Shown: positions 10,621-23,700 of the stretch, piece after piece
Numbering within the stretch: position 1 is the stretch's first letter
Layout of the letters: each line of letters opens with the position of its first letter
NCBI RefSeq assembly: GCF_013373865.1
Contig: NC_050472.1
Location: forward strand, 10,201,805 to 10,265,804
Source of the DNA: Monomorium pharaonis
Lineage: Eukaryota; Arthropoda; Insecta; Hymenoptera; Formicidae
DNA length: 64,000 nt
Direction: 5' to 3'
Program-made: the position numbers and the translations under genes
Notes under the pieces: model-generated
The model's database searches: none
The model's input: only the letters and a program-made list of their open reading frames with translations
What the model was told of the DNA's origin: nothing

Positions 10621-11046
10621 AAAGACCTATAATCAAAGATGCGCCAATGGCCCCCCACCATGACTGCTATCCACCATCTTGTACCCATACGAAGACTGGA
10701 TGGGGGCTGGGGCCGGGGGCTGGGGTCTGGGGCTGGGGTCTGGAGTAGTGGAGATAGTAAACAATGTGAGCCTGCTCCAAGTTGTACGCAGCCATATAAC
10801 AGATGTAAATTTAATTTTTCTTGTTCTTTCTGAGTGTATCGTCAAAATATAGTGACCCTCGAGAGTGCAGAGATTGAATTACCTTATAATTTCTGACACA
10901 TATTCCTTTAACCTATACTGCTCAACACAGAGCACTCTCTCCTCTTCCTCGCTCAGCGTGGGTACGCAATGGCGGATAAACCATGTGACTCAAGTGACCA
11001 ATCAAAATTGTGTTCTCCATTGGCGAATCTTTGATTATAGGTCTTT
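10621..11046. mobile_element. Mutator-like MITE with 10-bp duplication
   Basis: Inverted repeats of about 30 bp start AAAGACCTATAATCAAAGAT and are flanked by an exact 10-bp duplication ACCGTTTTCT (10611-10620, 11047-11056). The duplication length suggests the Mutator superfamily. The interior has a G-rich minisatellite of GGGGCTG-like units at about 10703-10743 and no coding sequence. Confidence 0.75.
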
Positions 11047-11067
11047 ACCGTTTTCTATACACAAACT

Positions 11068-11752
11068 AAGGCACTATAAAAGTGAGTATTCTCACGTCCG
11101 CCATTTTTCTTCAAACTAGTCAAGTAACTAGCATGATGTTTTATATATATAATACATCGCAATAACTTTTACAGTCTCAAGATTATAAATATCGTGTCTT
11201 CGTTTTATTGTCGCATAAAGTTTGGCGTTTTCAAACATTATTGATGTATACAGGATGTCCCAACGCACGTGGACCATTACACGTAAAAAGGTAAAAGGGA
11301 TCGAGATGAACATAAAAGTCCAATATTGTCTTGGGTTAGGTCTTGGGTTAAGTCTTGGGTTAGGTTTACCAATAATCAAGGTATTAATTTTTCAAATTAT
11401 GCGAATGAGAGCGCGCCGAGAAAAGAGCTCGATCCGCTTGAGCCATAACACGGAAAAAATCTATTATAAATGTTTGATAAGCTTTTATTATTTACTGTTC
11501 ACAATTACAATAGAAATTAATTAGATTATTTGAGAATTCCATACGTTAATATCTCGATTATTTGCAGACCTAACCCAAGACAATATTGAACTTTTATGTT
11601 CATCTCGATCCCTTTTACCTTTTTACGAATAATGGTCCACGTGCGTTGGGACACCCTGTATATGTACAAAACATATCTAACTTTTCATGCTAGTTACTTG
11701 CTAGTTTGAAGAAAAATGGCAGACGTGAGAATACCTACTTTTCTAGTGCTCT
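11068..11752. mobile_element. Mutator-like element with 9-bp duplication
   Basis: The ends AAGGCACTATAAAAGTGAG and, inverted, AGAGCACTAGAAAAGTAGG enclose arms of about 85 bp, flanked by ACACAAACT at 11059-11067 and 11753-11761. The middle is occupied by the element at 11251-11658. There is no coding capacity. Confidence 0.7.
11251..11658. mobile_element. CAGGATGTCCC element, TA duplication
   Basis: Inverted repeats of about 95 bp begin CAGG(A/G)TGTCCCAACGCACG and sit between TA dinucleotides (11249-11250, 11659-11660). The tips resemble those of the 7850-10495 palindrome, so both may be mobilised by one Tc1/mariner-type transposase. A 12-bp direct repeat (TTGGGTTAGGTC-like) occurs three times at 11330-11365. 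Confidence 0.65.
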
Positions 11753-11798
11753 ACACAAACTGTAGGCTATTGCCGGTCCATATCTATAAGGTCTATGG

Positions 11799-12622
11799 TC
11801 GCAACGCACACTTAAGAAGAAAATATCCCTAGAATTGTGTTTAGGCCTACTTGTTGCACCAGTGTAGCAGTGTAGCTAAAAAGAACAGACCTAATGTTGT
11901 GCCGTCCTGCCGTCTCGTCGCTGCTGATTGTCACCAGCGGAACAACAATACGTCACGTTAAATTTGCCGCATGATAATTGCTCGTAAGTCCGATCGGATC
12001 GCTGTTCCGAAGTATTGGAAGATTTGGAAGTATTGTGCATGTGGCACGCGCGCTGGATGGATTGGCTATAATCATCAATGCATTCTTTGTAGTTAAAATA
12101 ACTTTAGTTGACTCTTTCGGAGGTACGTAGAGTGTTAGGAGGCTTTTTTTTTTCTAGCTGTTGATGAAATCGCAAGCTTCGCGTCATCATTTATCAGTGA
12201 TGATTAGACGCCGCATATATAGATTTTATCAAGCATTTTATCGTCCTGTGTATTTGATGTGACTGACGTGCATTGAAATGCGATTCGCAGCGAGTCTCAG
12301 CGAATTCGGTTGCTTGCACTAGTGCGCACTGAGTGTATATTAAAGCTTGTTTATAGTCAATTTTTATATTTAAGAATCATCTTAAATTCTTCTTAAAATA
12401 CTTCTTAACCAATAAAATGATCTATACAACATCCATAGAATTATTTTTTTGGTCAAATAGTTTTTGAACATGTATTCTTAGTGAAGACTCGTAAAATTTT
12501 AGCTATAAAATATCCTTGAAACGCGTTTCTGTCAGAATTTTATTAACCAAGATTTGCAATAACATTTGCAACACATTTTGTTGGTGATACATAGGTGATA
12601 ATTTATTTCTTATTTGTTGCAG
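11799..12622 (+). promoter_or_regulatory. Upstream region of UGGT, probable 5' UTR exon
   Basis: Unique-looking DNA between the transposon cluster and the UGGT start. The start codon immediately follows a polypyrimidine-CAG acceptor (TTATTTGTTGCAG, ending 12622), so an upstream non-coding exon is likely. A good donor, GAG|GTACGTAG, lies at 12123 and is the best candidate for its end; this is inference. No TATA box could be assigned with confidence. Confidence 0.45.
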
Positions 12623-15600
12623 ATGAGGGGGCTCATATTTTTTTACATATTCTTGTTATGCTCTAGTCAACTTGGAGCTGACAAGAAGATTAACAAATAT
12701 GTGACAACTTTAATAAATGCCAAATGGAATGAAACGCCTCTGATTCTTGAGGCAGCTGAATATTTCAGTGATGAGAATCCAAGTTACTTTTGGAAATTTA
12801 TCGATTTATATTCCAGAAGGATTAGCAATCTTGTACTAGGTAATTATATTATGATTTGATTAAATTGAGAGTGTCAGCTAGTCATATATTCTGTAATTAT
12901 CTTCAACAGCTACACAAAAAGAGAATTATGATGTTATTCTGGAATTGGCTGAAAAGTTTCTGTCTCAATCTGAAATGGCAGTTTTCAAATTAGGATTATC
13001 TTTACGTATTTATTCCGCACGTGTGGAAATGTACTCTCAAATGGCTGTGAATAAAAATGTTTCTTTATATGGATGCAACAATGTTGTTAACGTTGGTGGA
13101 ACATTTACTTGTTCTTTAGAAGAAATAGACAAATTGCTTGATCAGGTTAGCAATTTACCATATTCTGTTCAATGTCTGGGTATAATTTTACACATATATA
13201 ATTGGTTGTTTTCTAGGATACATGGGAAACTATAGATACCTATGATGCAGATCATCAATATTTAAGTACTTCTGAATCTGATAAAAAAATTATATTGTAT
13301 GGTCAAATTGGAACGCCTATATTTATTGATTTTCATGAAAAGTTAAAAAATATAGCGGAAACAAAAGGGATCAATTATATCCTTCGTCATTATGTTAAGG
13401 TAATGCAGTATAGATAATATATTTCTCTAGAGTCCTATTTTAAATGATGCAAAAAAGATTTCAGACAAAAGTTGTATGGTTGGAAGAATGGTAAAATTAA
13501 TTTTTGAAAAAATTTCAAGTTATGAGAGTCATTACTATTAGGAAAGATAAAATTGTATAGTATTTTTACATAATATAGTTTAATTATTGTATATGTGAAA
13601 GTATTATATAAATGTTTTATATAAATATAAAGTTATCTAACAGTAGTTTACGAAGTATTTTATACTTTATCATATTTCATATGACAAAATATAAAATATT
13701 TTGTAAATTATTAAGTTTTTGATGATATAATTATAGAAAAGTAACTAATAACTAGATCAAAACTAAAAAATATTTTGTCTCGGATTGTATAGTAGTTTTA
13801 TTAACTGTTTCTATATTTTGTAAAAATTAATGTTTTTGCAACGTGACTAAAGATAACCATTGAGAAATTTAGTTCCAAAATTGGCACAAGTATTTTTTCT
13901 TTTTTTTTCTTTTTTTGATATGAGTCATTTGTACAAAATATTTATAAGTTAATGTTAGAAAAATAGTTTAAAGAACTCTTGGAACTCCTAAGATTTTAGA
14001 AGATTATTTATGATTATTTTGACTTTGATGTAAAACATTTTTTTAACAATTATGTAAATACTCTATGCTGTTCTGCAAGACCCAACATATAATGTGATTA
14101 TGTATAATAATTAGCTTAGATAAGATTTGTTTTTAGCATATTTTATATTTTTAAAAAGCTATAAAATAAACTATAAATTTTTATTTCTTTAATTATCTAA
14201 ACTCATATTTTAATACAGCAATGTTAAGTTTCCAAAAATAAGGGAATACTACTTTAGAAAATCTACCCCAATATTGGTCATAACTATTGTTTCCAAAAAA
14301 CTTATAAATATAGCATAAACTCATAAAGTAATACCAATTAAAAAATATATATTATTGCATATTGCAAATTGTATAATTTTTTTAAAGCAATTTAAATATG
14401 ACCATGTATATATTACAGAGAATTGTATATTTTATATTTAAAATGACTTACAGGAGAGGGAGGATAAGAAATTGCGGTTATCAGGTTATGGTGTAGAATT
14501 GCAAATGAAATCTACAGAGTACAAAGCGACTGATGATTCCGATATTAAAGATAACACAGGAAAAAGCTCAGAAGTGGCAAATGATGGCATGGAGGAAATT
14601 GAAGGAATCAACTTTATGACTTTAAAGTAAGGTGGTTAGAAAGAACGTAAGATATTGAGTTTGGATATCCAGTAATACTTTATGTTGCATCACTATACTG
14701 TAGTGTATTATCTTTTTAGGAAATTATATTCAGATCAACAAGCTGAATTGGATAAAATACAAACATATTTACTGGAAACTAGTCATGAGATCGGTGCTTT
14801 TAAAGTATGGCAGTTTCAAGAACTAAGTCACCAGGCAGCTGAAAGGATAATGAAGTCTCCTTCTACAGAAGCACTATACATTATGACTGATATATCGCAA
14901 AATTTTCCTATGCAAGTGGGTATTACTAACTCTGTATTTATTTGATTGAATATACATACAATAGTTGATTTATTTTCGTTTTGTAGGCAAAATCGCTAAT
15001 TCGAACTAAAGTGAATAGTGATATGAAGAAAGAAATGAAACTAAATCAGGAAATATTTATGGCAAGTCTAAATATACAACCAACTGATACAGCGCTTTTC
15101 ATCAATGGTTTATTTTTTGACTTGGAAGCTATTGATGTTCTAACCCTTTTAGAGTCTTTGAGGAGCGAATTACGAGTCATGGAAGCTCTTCATAAAATTG
15201 GTACAATTATATATATAGAATGATTTAATTAATAATGAATACATTAGCTTTTTATCTTATGAAACAAATTATCATTTGCACATCAAATTGATTTGATCTA
15301 ATTGACTATAGATCAAGTCTATAGATCAGGATTTAGACGGTTACGCATAAAATATGAATAATCTATACACATACGTATTGTACAATGCAAACTATGTTTT
15401 ATGTGTCAAATGTTAAATGTATAAACAAATAATCTATGAATCATCGAAGATTCAGATTTTACTTGAAATAATATTAATTATATTATAGTAATATTATATA
15501 ACATTATATAATATTTTATTTTTTTATTTTTAATAATATATATATTTTATAAAATTAAAGTTAGATATATTAACAATTTTATAACTCAATTATTTAATTC

Positions 15601-18600
15601 CATATTATATTATCCAATTTGTTATCCAATGTACATTGCTCTTGTATTATCTATATGAAGAAGATTCATAAGAATGATGTAGCAATTATGTAAATAATCC
15701 CTGTACATATAATCTTGTACGTGTAATGTAAATTATTTATATTTTGTATGTAAATTCTCCCCCTCCCACCTAATTTATATATTGCTGCTAAATCGATTTG
15801 GCATGCAGATAATTTGTTTCATAGAGTAAAAATGAAGTTTAATTATTTTAATTTGCTCTATTAAAAAATTCTATTTTTGTAAATTATTGCAGGTTTTAGT
15901 AATAAAAAAATGAGTAAACTATTAGCTTTGGATTTATCTGGAGATACAGATAATCAAAACTTTGCAATGGATATAAGAGATTCCGCAATAAATTGGATTA
16001 ACGATATTGAGAATGATCCACGTTACAGTAATTGGTCACCATCGTTAACCGAATTATTACGACCAACATTTCCCGGCATGCTTAGAAATATTAGGAGAAA
16101 TTTATATAATCTAGTTAGTATTATTACACTAGAGGAATAACAATGCATATTTTATGTGAAATAATTAACATTTTTTTCTTTAGGTATTAATTATTGATCC
16201 TCTAAGTGAAGATTCCATGCCATTAATAGCTCTAGCACAATCTCTTTATGCGCATTCTGCACCACTGAGAGTAGGATTTGTCTTTGTAACAAATTATAAT
16301 ACATCTGTGACAGGTTTAATGGATGCTAGTGTTGCGGTTAATAATGCGTATCATTATTTTGCAGACACTAGAAGTCCAAAAGATGCTCTACATTTTTTAT
16401 CAGAGGTAAAGTTTTATATTTACAGAATATTTATCATCAGAAAATATCAGAAAACGGAATGTTCGGAGAATATTTGTTCTTATTTTGAATTTTTGTGGAG
16501 GTTTATTGATACTCAAGAAAATTTTTCAAATTTTATTTTTAAAATTCTCTTTCTCTCATCTGTCTTTATTCTTTTTAAATAATATTTTTTGTTTTAGTTA
16601 GGAAATTACATCGGACAATCTAGTGCTGATGTAGATGATATAAAAAAAGTTATAAGATCTAAAGACTCGTCCGCTAGTATACCTTACATTCTTGGTGAGG
16701 AGTCTGAATACGACGTAGGACGCCATCTGGCCAACGACTTTATAAAACGATGTGGTTTTAAGAAGTTCCCACAAGCTTTGTTAAATGGTGTACCCTTGAC
16801 GCCTAATCAGATAAATTCTGAATCGTACGAGGAAGCAGTGTTATCTACTATTATGTCACAGACACCTATGTTGCAAAAAGCGGTATATCGAGGTGAAGTA
16901 ACAGAAGGAGACGATATCGTTGATTTTCTCATGAATCAACCAAATGTTATGCCACGGTATATAATTAAATGTACTTTTTATAATTAAATCTTTAAAACAT
17001 TGTAAATTTATATTCTGTTACATTAATTATTTTGCTTTTTAGATTAAACGAGCGTATTTTGAAGGTGGATAGGAATGCATGGTTAAATTTAATTGGCACG
17101 GTTCCTGAAGATGATGACTATACTAAATGGGCTTCTCAAAATTTATCCACTTATTTAATGAAAAAAATGCATTATTTCTTCGTACCGCGTCGTAATATGC
17201 GTCATTTATATTCCTTCTGGGTTGTAGCTGATTTGAAATTATTGTCTGGCAGACAATTACTACGAGAAGCTCTTGAATATGTAGTATGTAATTTAGAACT
17301 ACATACACACGTGCACACATGCACGCACCAAACTTTATATCACATATATATTATAATCTCTCTCATATCAGTCCTTCCTAACTGAAGATCTTCATGGGTC
17401 ATGTTTAAGTAGTGGTCAATTAAAAATTTGATATACAATTATAAATATATATTATAACAGAATTTATGAAAAATTTTTATATTTTCTATAGGAATCAAAT
17501 ACTGATGCACGAGTTGGTATTATTATTAATGCAAAAGATGACGCAGATCTAAAGTCTGATATTAACAAAATTGTACTTGCTGTACTAAGTGCATTGTCAC
17601 CAGAAAAAGCTATACTTTACATGCGTAAAATCCTTAAAGAAGATAATGCTGCTCTCATTGCTGATGGTAACTTTAATATTGAGGTATGGTACATTTGTAA
17701 ATGATAAATTTAACGAGTGTAACAAATATTTAAGAAAAATATCTTTTATAATTGTATTTTAAAAAGAAGAAGTAAACATTAATTGACAATTTATTAATAA
17801 CAATATTGTATGTGTAAATATATGGACTTATTAGTAAATTGCTAATTAATATTTATTTTTTAAAAATATAATTAAAAAAATTTTTTGTATAAGTACTTTT
17901 TACATTCACTGTATATATTGCTAAAATCACCTGTTTAATGATGTAATTACTGCAGGAGGAATCCGTGGTGGCAAATTTACAGAATCAAAAACCGATATTA
18001 TCATTATATCAATATTACGTTAAAACCGTTTTAAAAATGGAGACACAAGCAAGAGCAGTTTTATGCAATGGCCGTATTATTGGCCCTTTTGATAGTAGTG
18101 AAGAATTTACGAGTGAAGATTTTTCTTTATTAGAAAGATTTAGCCAAAGCACTTATGGCGAAAAATTATTTATGAAATTGATAAAAGATCAAATCTTCAA
18201 CGAAGATGAATATGGTATTTTATGATTTTAATGATAAAAAAATTCAGTTAATCTATGCAATAAAAGTAATTAAATGTTTGTAATATTTTATACAGAAGAA
18301 AATAATATTACTGACGATACAATTATGAAGATTACTTCACTCTTAGTGCCACGTCCACAAACTCGAAGTCGGTATGACGTTCCTTTCCATGGAGATGATC
18401 ACAGGTAAAATAATAATTTTTTGTATACAAGTAAAAACAATTAATGTAACATACACAAAAGTGTTCAATTACTAAATACCAGAATTGAATAAATTGAAAT
18501 TTTTTAAAAATCAAATTAATGTGGCTTAAAAAATTAATTTAGTTTTTATTTACACGAATTTACAAACGTTACATGAACAAAAAGTAATTTAGTTAAAAGT

Positions 18601-21600
18601 TATGTTAGATTAAATAAAATTAAATAAGTTCATGTGTTTTAAAAATAATTGGTTGAAATTAACAATTAATTTATTTAAAATTAACTAACTTAAAAATTAC
18701 TTTTTAACTTTATTATTTTTTACTGTAACTTTTTAACTATTTACCACTCAACCTAAATATATATTATGTATAAGAATGTTTATTTTATTTTGTAGTGTCA
18801 TCAAAATTTCAGCAGCCAATCCCGATGAAGTTGCCTTCAACTTTATTGGTATTGTGGATCCAGTTTCACGTGGTGCTCAAAAATTGGGTCCAATATTAAA
18901 AACACTACAACAAGCTTTAAATTGTAATATAAAAGTTTTCTTGAACTGCGTAGACAAAAATAGTGATATGCCATTAAAAAGGTAAAGTTTTTCGAGTTCT
19001 TGAATTATTTTCTTAGTAATTGTGAACAATGATGCATTTTTCTTTTTTGTTTTAGCTTTTATCGATTTGTGCTTGAACCTGAATTGCAGTTTACAACAGA
19101 AGGAGATATTAGTGGTTCTATCGCAAAGTTCACAAAACTTCCTACTTCGTCATTATTAACACAATATATTCATGCACCTGAGAACTGGTTGGTGGAAGTA
19201 GTTCGCAGTATTTATGATTTAGATAACATTAAGCTCGATAATGTCGCGATGGGTGTACACAGGTAAAAATTTATATGCACAATAATAAAAATATATCTCA
19301 TTATAAATTGAAATCAAATAATTTTGATTCTAGTTTTACTAGTTTTTATTTTGTATTGTTTTAGTGAATTCGAGTTAGAATACTTGCTGCTTGAGGGTCA
19401 CTGTTTTGAAGCAGTAATAGGGAATCCACCAAGAGGTCTTCAGTTCACATTGGGCACTGAGAAACAGCCCGTGATGGTTGATACTATAGTAATGGCGAAT
19501 CTCGGCTACTTCCAACTTAAAGCAAATCCTGGCGAATGGGTGTTACGACTTCGACAAGGACGGTCCGCAGAAATATATGACTTTACCACTGTTGATGGAC
19601 AAGATGTGATTCAGAACGGTAATGATGTGAAAGTACTGATAAGTTCTCTGAAGAGTCATGTGTTGAAAGTGAAGGTTTCCAAGAAGCCAGACAAAGCAGG
19701 GGTCGATCTTTTGTCGGACAACGAGAAGGACTCTGGATTATGGAACTCCATTTCTAGGTACATTTAATTGATTGAATTACATATTTCGTGTTTTAATGAT
19801 TTTCTAATGCTGGGTGTTAGTATTTAACATATGTATGTAGCATGGTATTCCGTTACCTTTGAACTTAACTTTTATTTATTCTCTTTTTTAGCATTGCCAA
19901 ATTTTGGTAAGCATTATTATGTAGTTACGTAATATCTACATAATTTTCTAAAATTAAGTACACATACACATTTTACCAAAAACCAGGCATAAATACATAT
20001 GCATTACAATGGAGAACATATTTGTGGCTTTAAATTCTAACATCCAGTTAATCAACTGTTTTAATATATTTTAAATCATCAGTTTTTTCACATTGATTAC
20101 TATTCTATTAGGACTGTGTCTAAAATAAATATTAAAAACATGTTTTTTTGAATTTAACATAAATTTAAAGGAATAACATATGCTTATTTTTATTTGCAAA
20201 TGTTTATTTTTTATGAATACTATAAAAAAATTATAAAATGTAAATTTTATAACAATATTCAAAATATATATGTGCAAAAACAAGCAAAAATTATATCTTA
20301 TTCTATTATTTAAATTTTAATAATATTATTAGGAACTTTGTTTAGTTAAAATATAAATGTTTTAACAAATAAATATTTTTATTTAATATTAAAAAATATT
20401 ATATTAAATTTTATAATGCTTATTTTAAATAAAAAAAACCTTTAAAAAACATGATTTTTATCAACTTTGCTATTAATTCTAAGTCACCAATATGTGTTCT
20501 TGTCTTTGACTTGTTCTATTAACTGACTTAACATATCGCTTTCATAATACAGTTTATTAATTAGAATGTCTTGTTAATTGAGACGAAATACTATTAAAGA
20601 CCTATGGAAATTTGGGTGACTTAAACTTTAATTGAGTAAGAGTGCGAAACTGATAATATGTACTGATAATATGTACTGCTAATTTTATGATTATCTTGAT
20701 GTTTTGTATATGTATATATTTAGAAATCAATAATACTTGATTTTTATTTAAAACTACTTTTTAATGTTATCGTCTCAGTTTGATTATAGAGATTATAATT
20801 ATACAAAAAGATTGTAATTTATAGCAATATATATGATATAGCATTATAAGCATGCATATTTAATTATGAAACGTTTATACAATAAAAAATTTAATGTATT
20901 AAAATTTATGTTAACAATCCATAGTCGATACAACATAATCATTTTTCAATTACCGCTGGATCCTTGAGATCTATTCAGTGGTCAAAAATTGCTCAAAAAA
21001 AAGTTAATGGTCTTTAATAATATTTTATTGGTGGCTGATATAAAATAGCTTAATCGCAAGTAATTTAAATTTGCAATAAGTCTTATGTTTTAATATATTT
21101 CGAAAACTAGGACATTTACGGTAACAGATGAAAGTGAAGATAAAGATGAGAAATTGAATATCTTCTCTCTTGCCTCTGGACATTTATATGAAAGATTCTT
21201 AAAGATCATGATGCTAAGTGTTATTAAACACACTAAGACACCGGTCAAATTTTGGTTTTTAAAAAATTATCTTTCACCAACGCTAAAGGTAAATAGTTAC
21301 GGCATATAATAATAAAATACATCTTATTCTCTAAAATTCTAATTACATAATAAGTAAAAATCTTATGATATAGGACTTTTTACCACATATGGCTAAAGAA
21401 TATGGCTTTGAATACGAACTCGTTCAATACAAATGGCCTCGCTGGCTTCATCAACAAACTGAAAAACAGAGAACTATTTGGGGATACAAAATTTTGTTTC
21501 TCGATGTATTATTCCCGCTGAATGTTAAAAAAATAATATTTGTCGACGCTGATCAAGTAAGTAAAATGTTTAAACTATGATATAAATATTCTAGCATTTA

Positions 21601-22950
21601 TTACTAAGAAAAACCAGGAAAAGAAAGAGAAGTTTCAGAGAATTTCTTTTTTTACTTCTGAAAATTTTGAACTGTTGAAAATTGTGAATTTTTATGAGAT
21701 TTTATTATTATAAAATTTTACTTATTTTAATGTAAATTCTGATAAAATTGTTTCTATAATTTTTCTTGATAAATGTCAACAATCGATTAACAATAAATAT
21801 GGTATGTGTATACTATATACACATACTTTAAATTTCTATACTTTCAGTAAACTTCCATGTATGCAGACAGATAATTATCTATTTTATATTATTTGTTTTT
21901 AGTGCTGCTTTAAATTTAATATTTTAAAGTAGCTTTTTGAGTAGTTTTTTTTGTAATTGTGATTAACGAACATTAAAATATATTAAGTAATATAATAAAC
22001 GCATGTAAATTTTTATTTTAAGGCTGCATTTAAAAAATTCTGTAACTTTATTTGAAATTTTGAAATTGCTGGAAAATCTGAGAATTCTTAGAAAAATTGT
22101 TTTACATAATTTTAGTTAAAACACTAAATTTATTCTTAATTATTTTACACATTTCTTACTTTTACTTTTTTTAAATTATCACCTTTGTAGGTGGTAAGAG
22201 CGGATTTGAAGGAACTAGCAACTTTGGATCTTGGTGGTGCACCTTACGCGTACACGCCATTCTGTGACAGCAGAACCGAAATGGACGGGTTTAGATTTTG
22301 GAAACAAGGATATTGGAGAAATCACTTGCAGGGTCGTGCTTATCACATCAGCGCACTATATGTAGTCGATCTCAAACGATTCCGACGTATCGCTGCTGGA
22401 GATAGACTACGAGGACAATATCAGGCATTAAGTCAAGATCCAAATAGCTTAGCAAATCTTGATCAGGTACGTGAAATGAGTGATTTAAATATTTACAAGA
22501 ATATAAAAAATATATTGTTAATTGTTATATGATCGTCACGTTTTTGCATTTTTATAAAATAATCGATAATAACTTCAGGATCTTCCTAATAATATGATTC
22601 ATCAAGTGGCTATCAAGACACTACCACAAGAGTGGCTATGGTGTGAAACCTGGTGCGACAATGCATCAAAGAAATATGCCAAAACTATAGATTTAGTATG
22701 TATTCTCATTTACATCATAAGAATATGTTATAATATTTCTAAAATGTTTTACTAAATGATGTATTTTTTTTCCTATTATAGTGTAACAACCCGATGACTA
22801 AGGAAGCGAAATTACAAGCAGCTATGCGTATCTTACCCGAATGGGTGGGTTATGATGAAGAAATTAAAGCTCTGCAACAGAAGATAGAGAATGCAAATAG
22901 ACAGACGGAGAAAGACAGTGGTATGTTTTTCATAAATTGTTTTACACACA

Positions 22951-22987
<37 letters not shown>

Positions 22988-23078
22988 GCGCGCGCGCACA
23001 TATCTTTTTTTCTACGAGACGTTTTTTGTCTTTGTTTCAGAAACTATTGATCACGTCTCAAGCCATAATGAACTGTAA
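12623..23078 (+). CDS. Uggt: UDP-glucose:glycoprotein glucosyltransferase (UGGT)
   Basis: UGGT sits in the endoplasmic reticulum lumen and adds glucose to N-glycans of misfolded glycoproteins so that calnexin/calreticulin rebind them. I joined 23 exons in frame: 12623-12839, 12910-13145, 13217-13399, 14454-14626, 14720-14915, 14987-15200, 15893-16113, 16184-16405, 16598-16956, 17043-17283, 17492-17683, 17956-18214, 18296-18404, 18796-18981, 19056-19262, 19365-19757, 19892-19906, 21111-21288, 21374-21556, 22191-22466, 22579-22695, 22782-22920, 23041-23078. All introns are GT-AG and the total is 4554 nt, giving 1517 residues, normal for the family. There is a signal peptide at 1-18, a long thioredoxin-like/beta-sandwich sensor region to about 1210, and a GT24 catalytic domain from about 1222. 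The catalytic DAD motif is D1325-A-D1327; LDQDLPNN follows the exon 20/21 join. The C-terminus is HNEL, an HDEL/KDEL-type retention signal. Introns 3, 6, 17 and 19 exceed 600 nt and hold only AT-rich DNA and a dispersed repeat. Confidence 0.97.
13785..14215 (+). repeat. Dispersed AT-rich repeat, copy 1
   Basis: This part of UGGT intron 3 is homologous to 40010-40390 in the same orientation. Both share a block around TTTTGTAA(A/T)AATTAATG, a GATATGAGTCA-type block, and ACTTTGATGTAAAAC and AGATTTGTTTTTAG further on. A partial inverted copy lies at 34965-35135. No ends, TIRs or coding frames are clear. Confidence 0.45.
19892..19906 (+). other. Uggt: 15-nt coding microexon of UGGT
   Basis: The sequence CTTTTTTAG|CATTGCCAAATTTTG|GTAAGC has a good acceptor and donor. 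It joins exon 16 (ending AG) and exon 18 (starting GACATT) in frame, giving S-I-A-K-F-W. Because the exon is 15 nt, skipping it also keeps the frame and gives S-R-T-F. It falls in the linker just before the GT24 domain, a region of variable length in the family. It looks like an optional linker cassette; expression data would decide. Confidence 0.65.
22943..22996 (+). repeat. CA/CG microsatellite in last UGGT intron
   Basis: A CA run, interrupted once by CAAACA, followed by a short CG alternation, lies within the 120-nt final intron between the donor at 22921 and the acceptor ending 23040. Length variation here could affect splicing of the exon that carries the HNEL signal. Confidence 0.8.
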
Positions 23079-23700
23079 ATTACATTTACATATGATGATC
23101 TGAGGTATATATTGAGCCCCAAGATTGTCAAAAAAATTTTATAAAATTGTGTATATAGAAATCTTCGTTTGCACTACATTAGCAAGCGTCAGTACGTAAA
23201 AATTCCATATTTCACTTTTGTAATTGACACTTGGCACTTTTGTATAAATATTTGCCACTGGTGCTCTCGTGTAAACTCAAAAATAAGGATATATTGGAAG
23301 CTGAAGATCTTTGTTACTTATTCTTATTAGATCCACATCGTATATAATTATAAGTTATGGACTTCAATAATTACCTCATCTTTTCATATAACATATGTTA
23401 TATGAAAGATTACTTATTTCTTCAGATCAAGTCGATAAGAAGTCAGTAAAGTCCAATAATCTAATAATTGTTGGGGTTACAGTATTCTGATTAGTCGTGA
23501 ACATACAATTCTGTTTATGTTATTAAGCCAATTGTGATTGATTATTGTCTACTATAATAGTTATAAGAAATAAACTTGTAACATTTTGTAACTTTGATAT
23601 TTTCTTCTGTATAGCATGATAAAGAAAGAAAGAGAAAAAGAATATCTGATAAAAATGCTCAATATTCGGCTTTTAAATAAATTTGTCTGTATATACGGTA
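23079..23700 (+). terminator. UGGT 3' UTR and poly(A) signal
   Basis: AT-rich sequence follows the stop. A canonical AATAAA lies at 23569-23574, and a second AATAAA-type motif near 23675. The first is the likelier cleavage signal, giving a 3' UTR of about 510 nt. Confidence 0.5.

Larger units (their letters stand above)
7407..11798. mobile_element. Composite element with ~33-bp TIRs
   Basis: The left end CCATAGACCTTATAGATATG and the inverse ending at 11798 form an inverted repeat of about 33 bp with 2-3 mismatches. The 4.4-kb interior is a pile of other elements (hairpin 7437-7711, palindrome 7850-10495, Mutator-like 10621-11046 and 11068-11752). No clear target duplication is visible at the outer boundary, so the outer element could also be two half-elements. 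Confidence 0.45.

Noticed and set aside
11330..11365. Telomere-like TTAGG units
   Set aside because: Three 12-bp TTGGGTTAGGTC-type units only, part of a transposon inverted repeat; not a TTAGG array.
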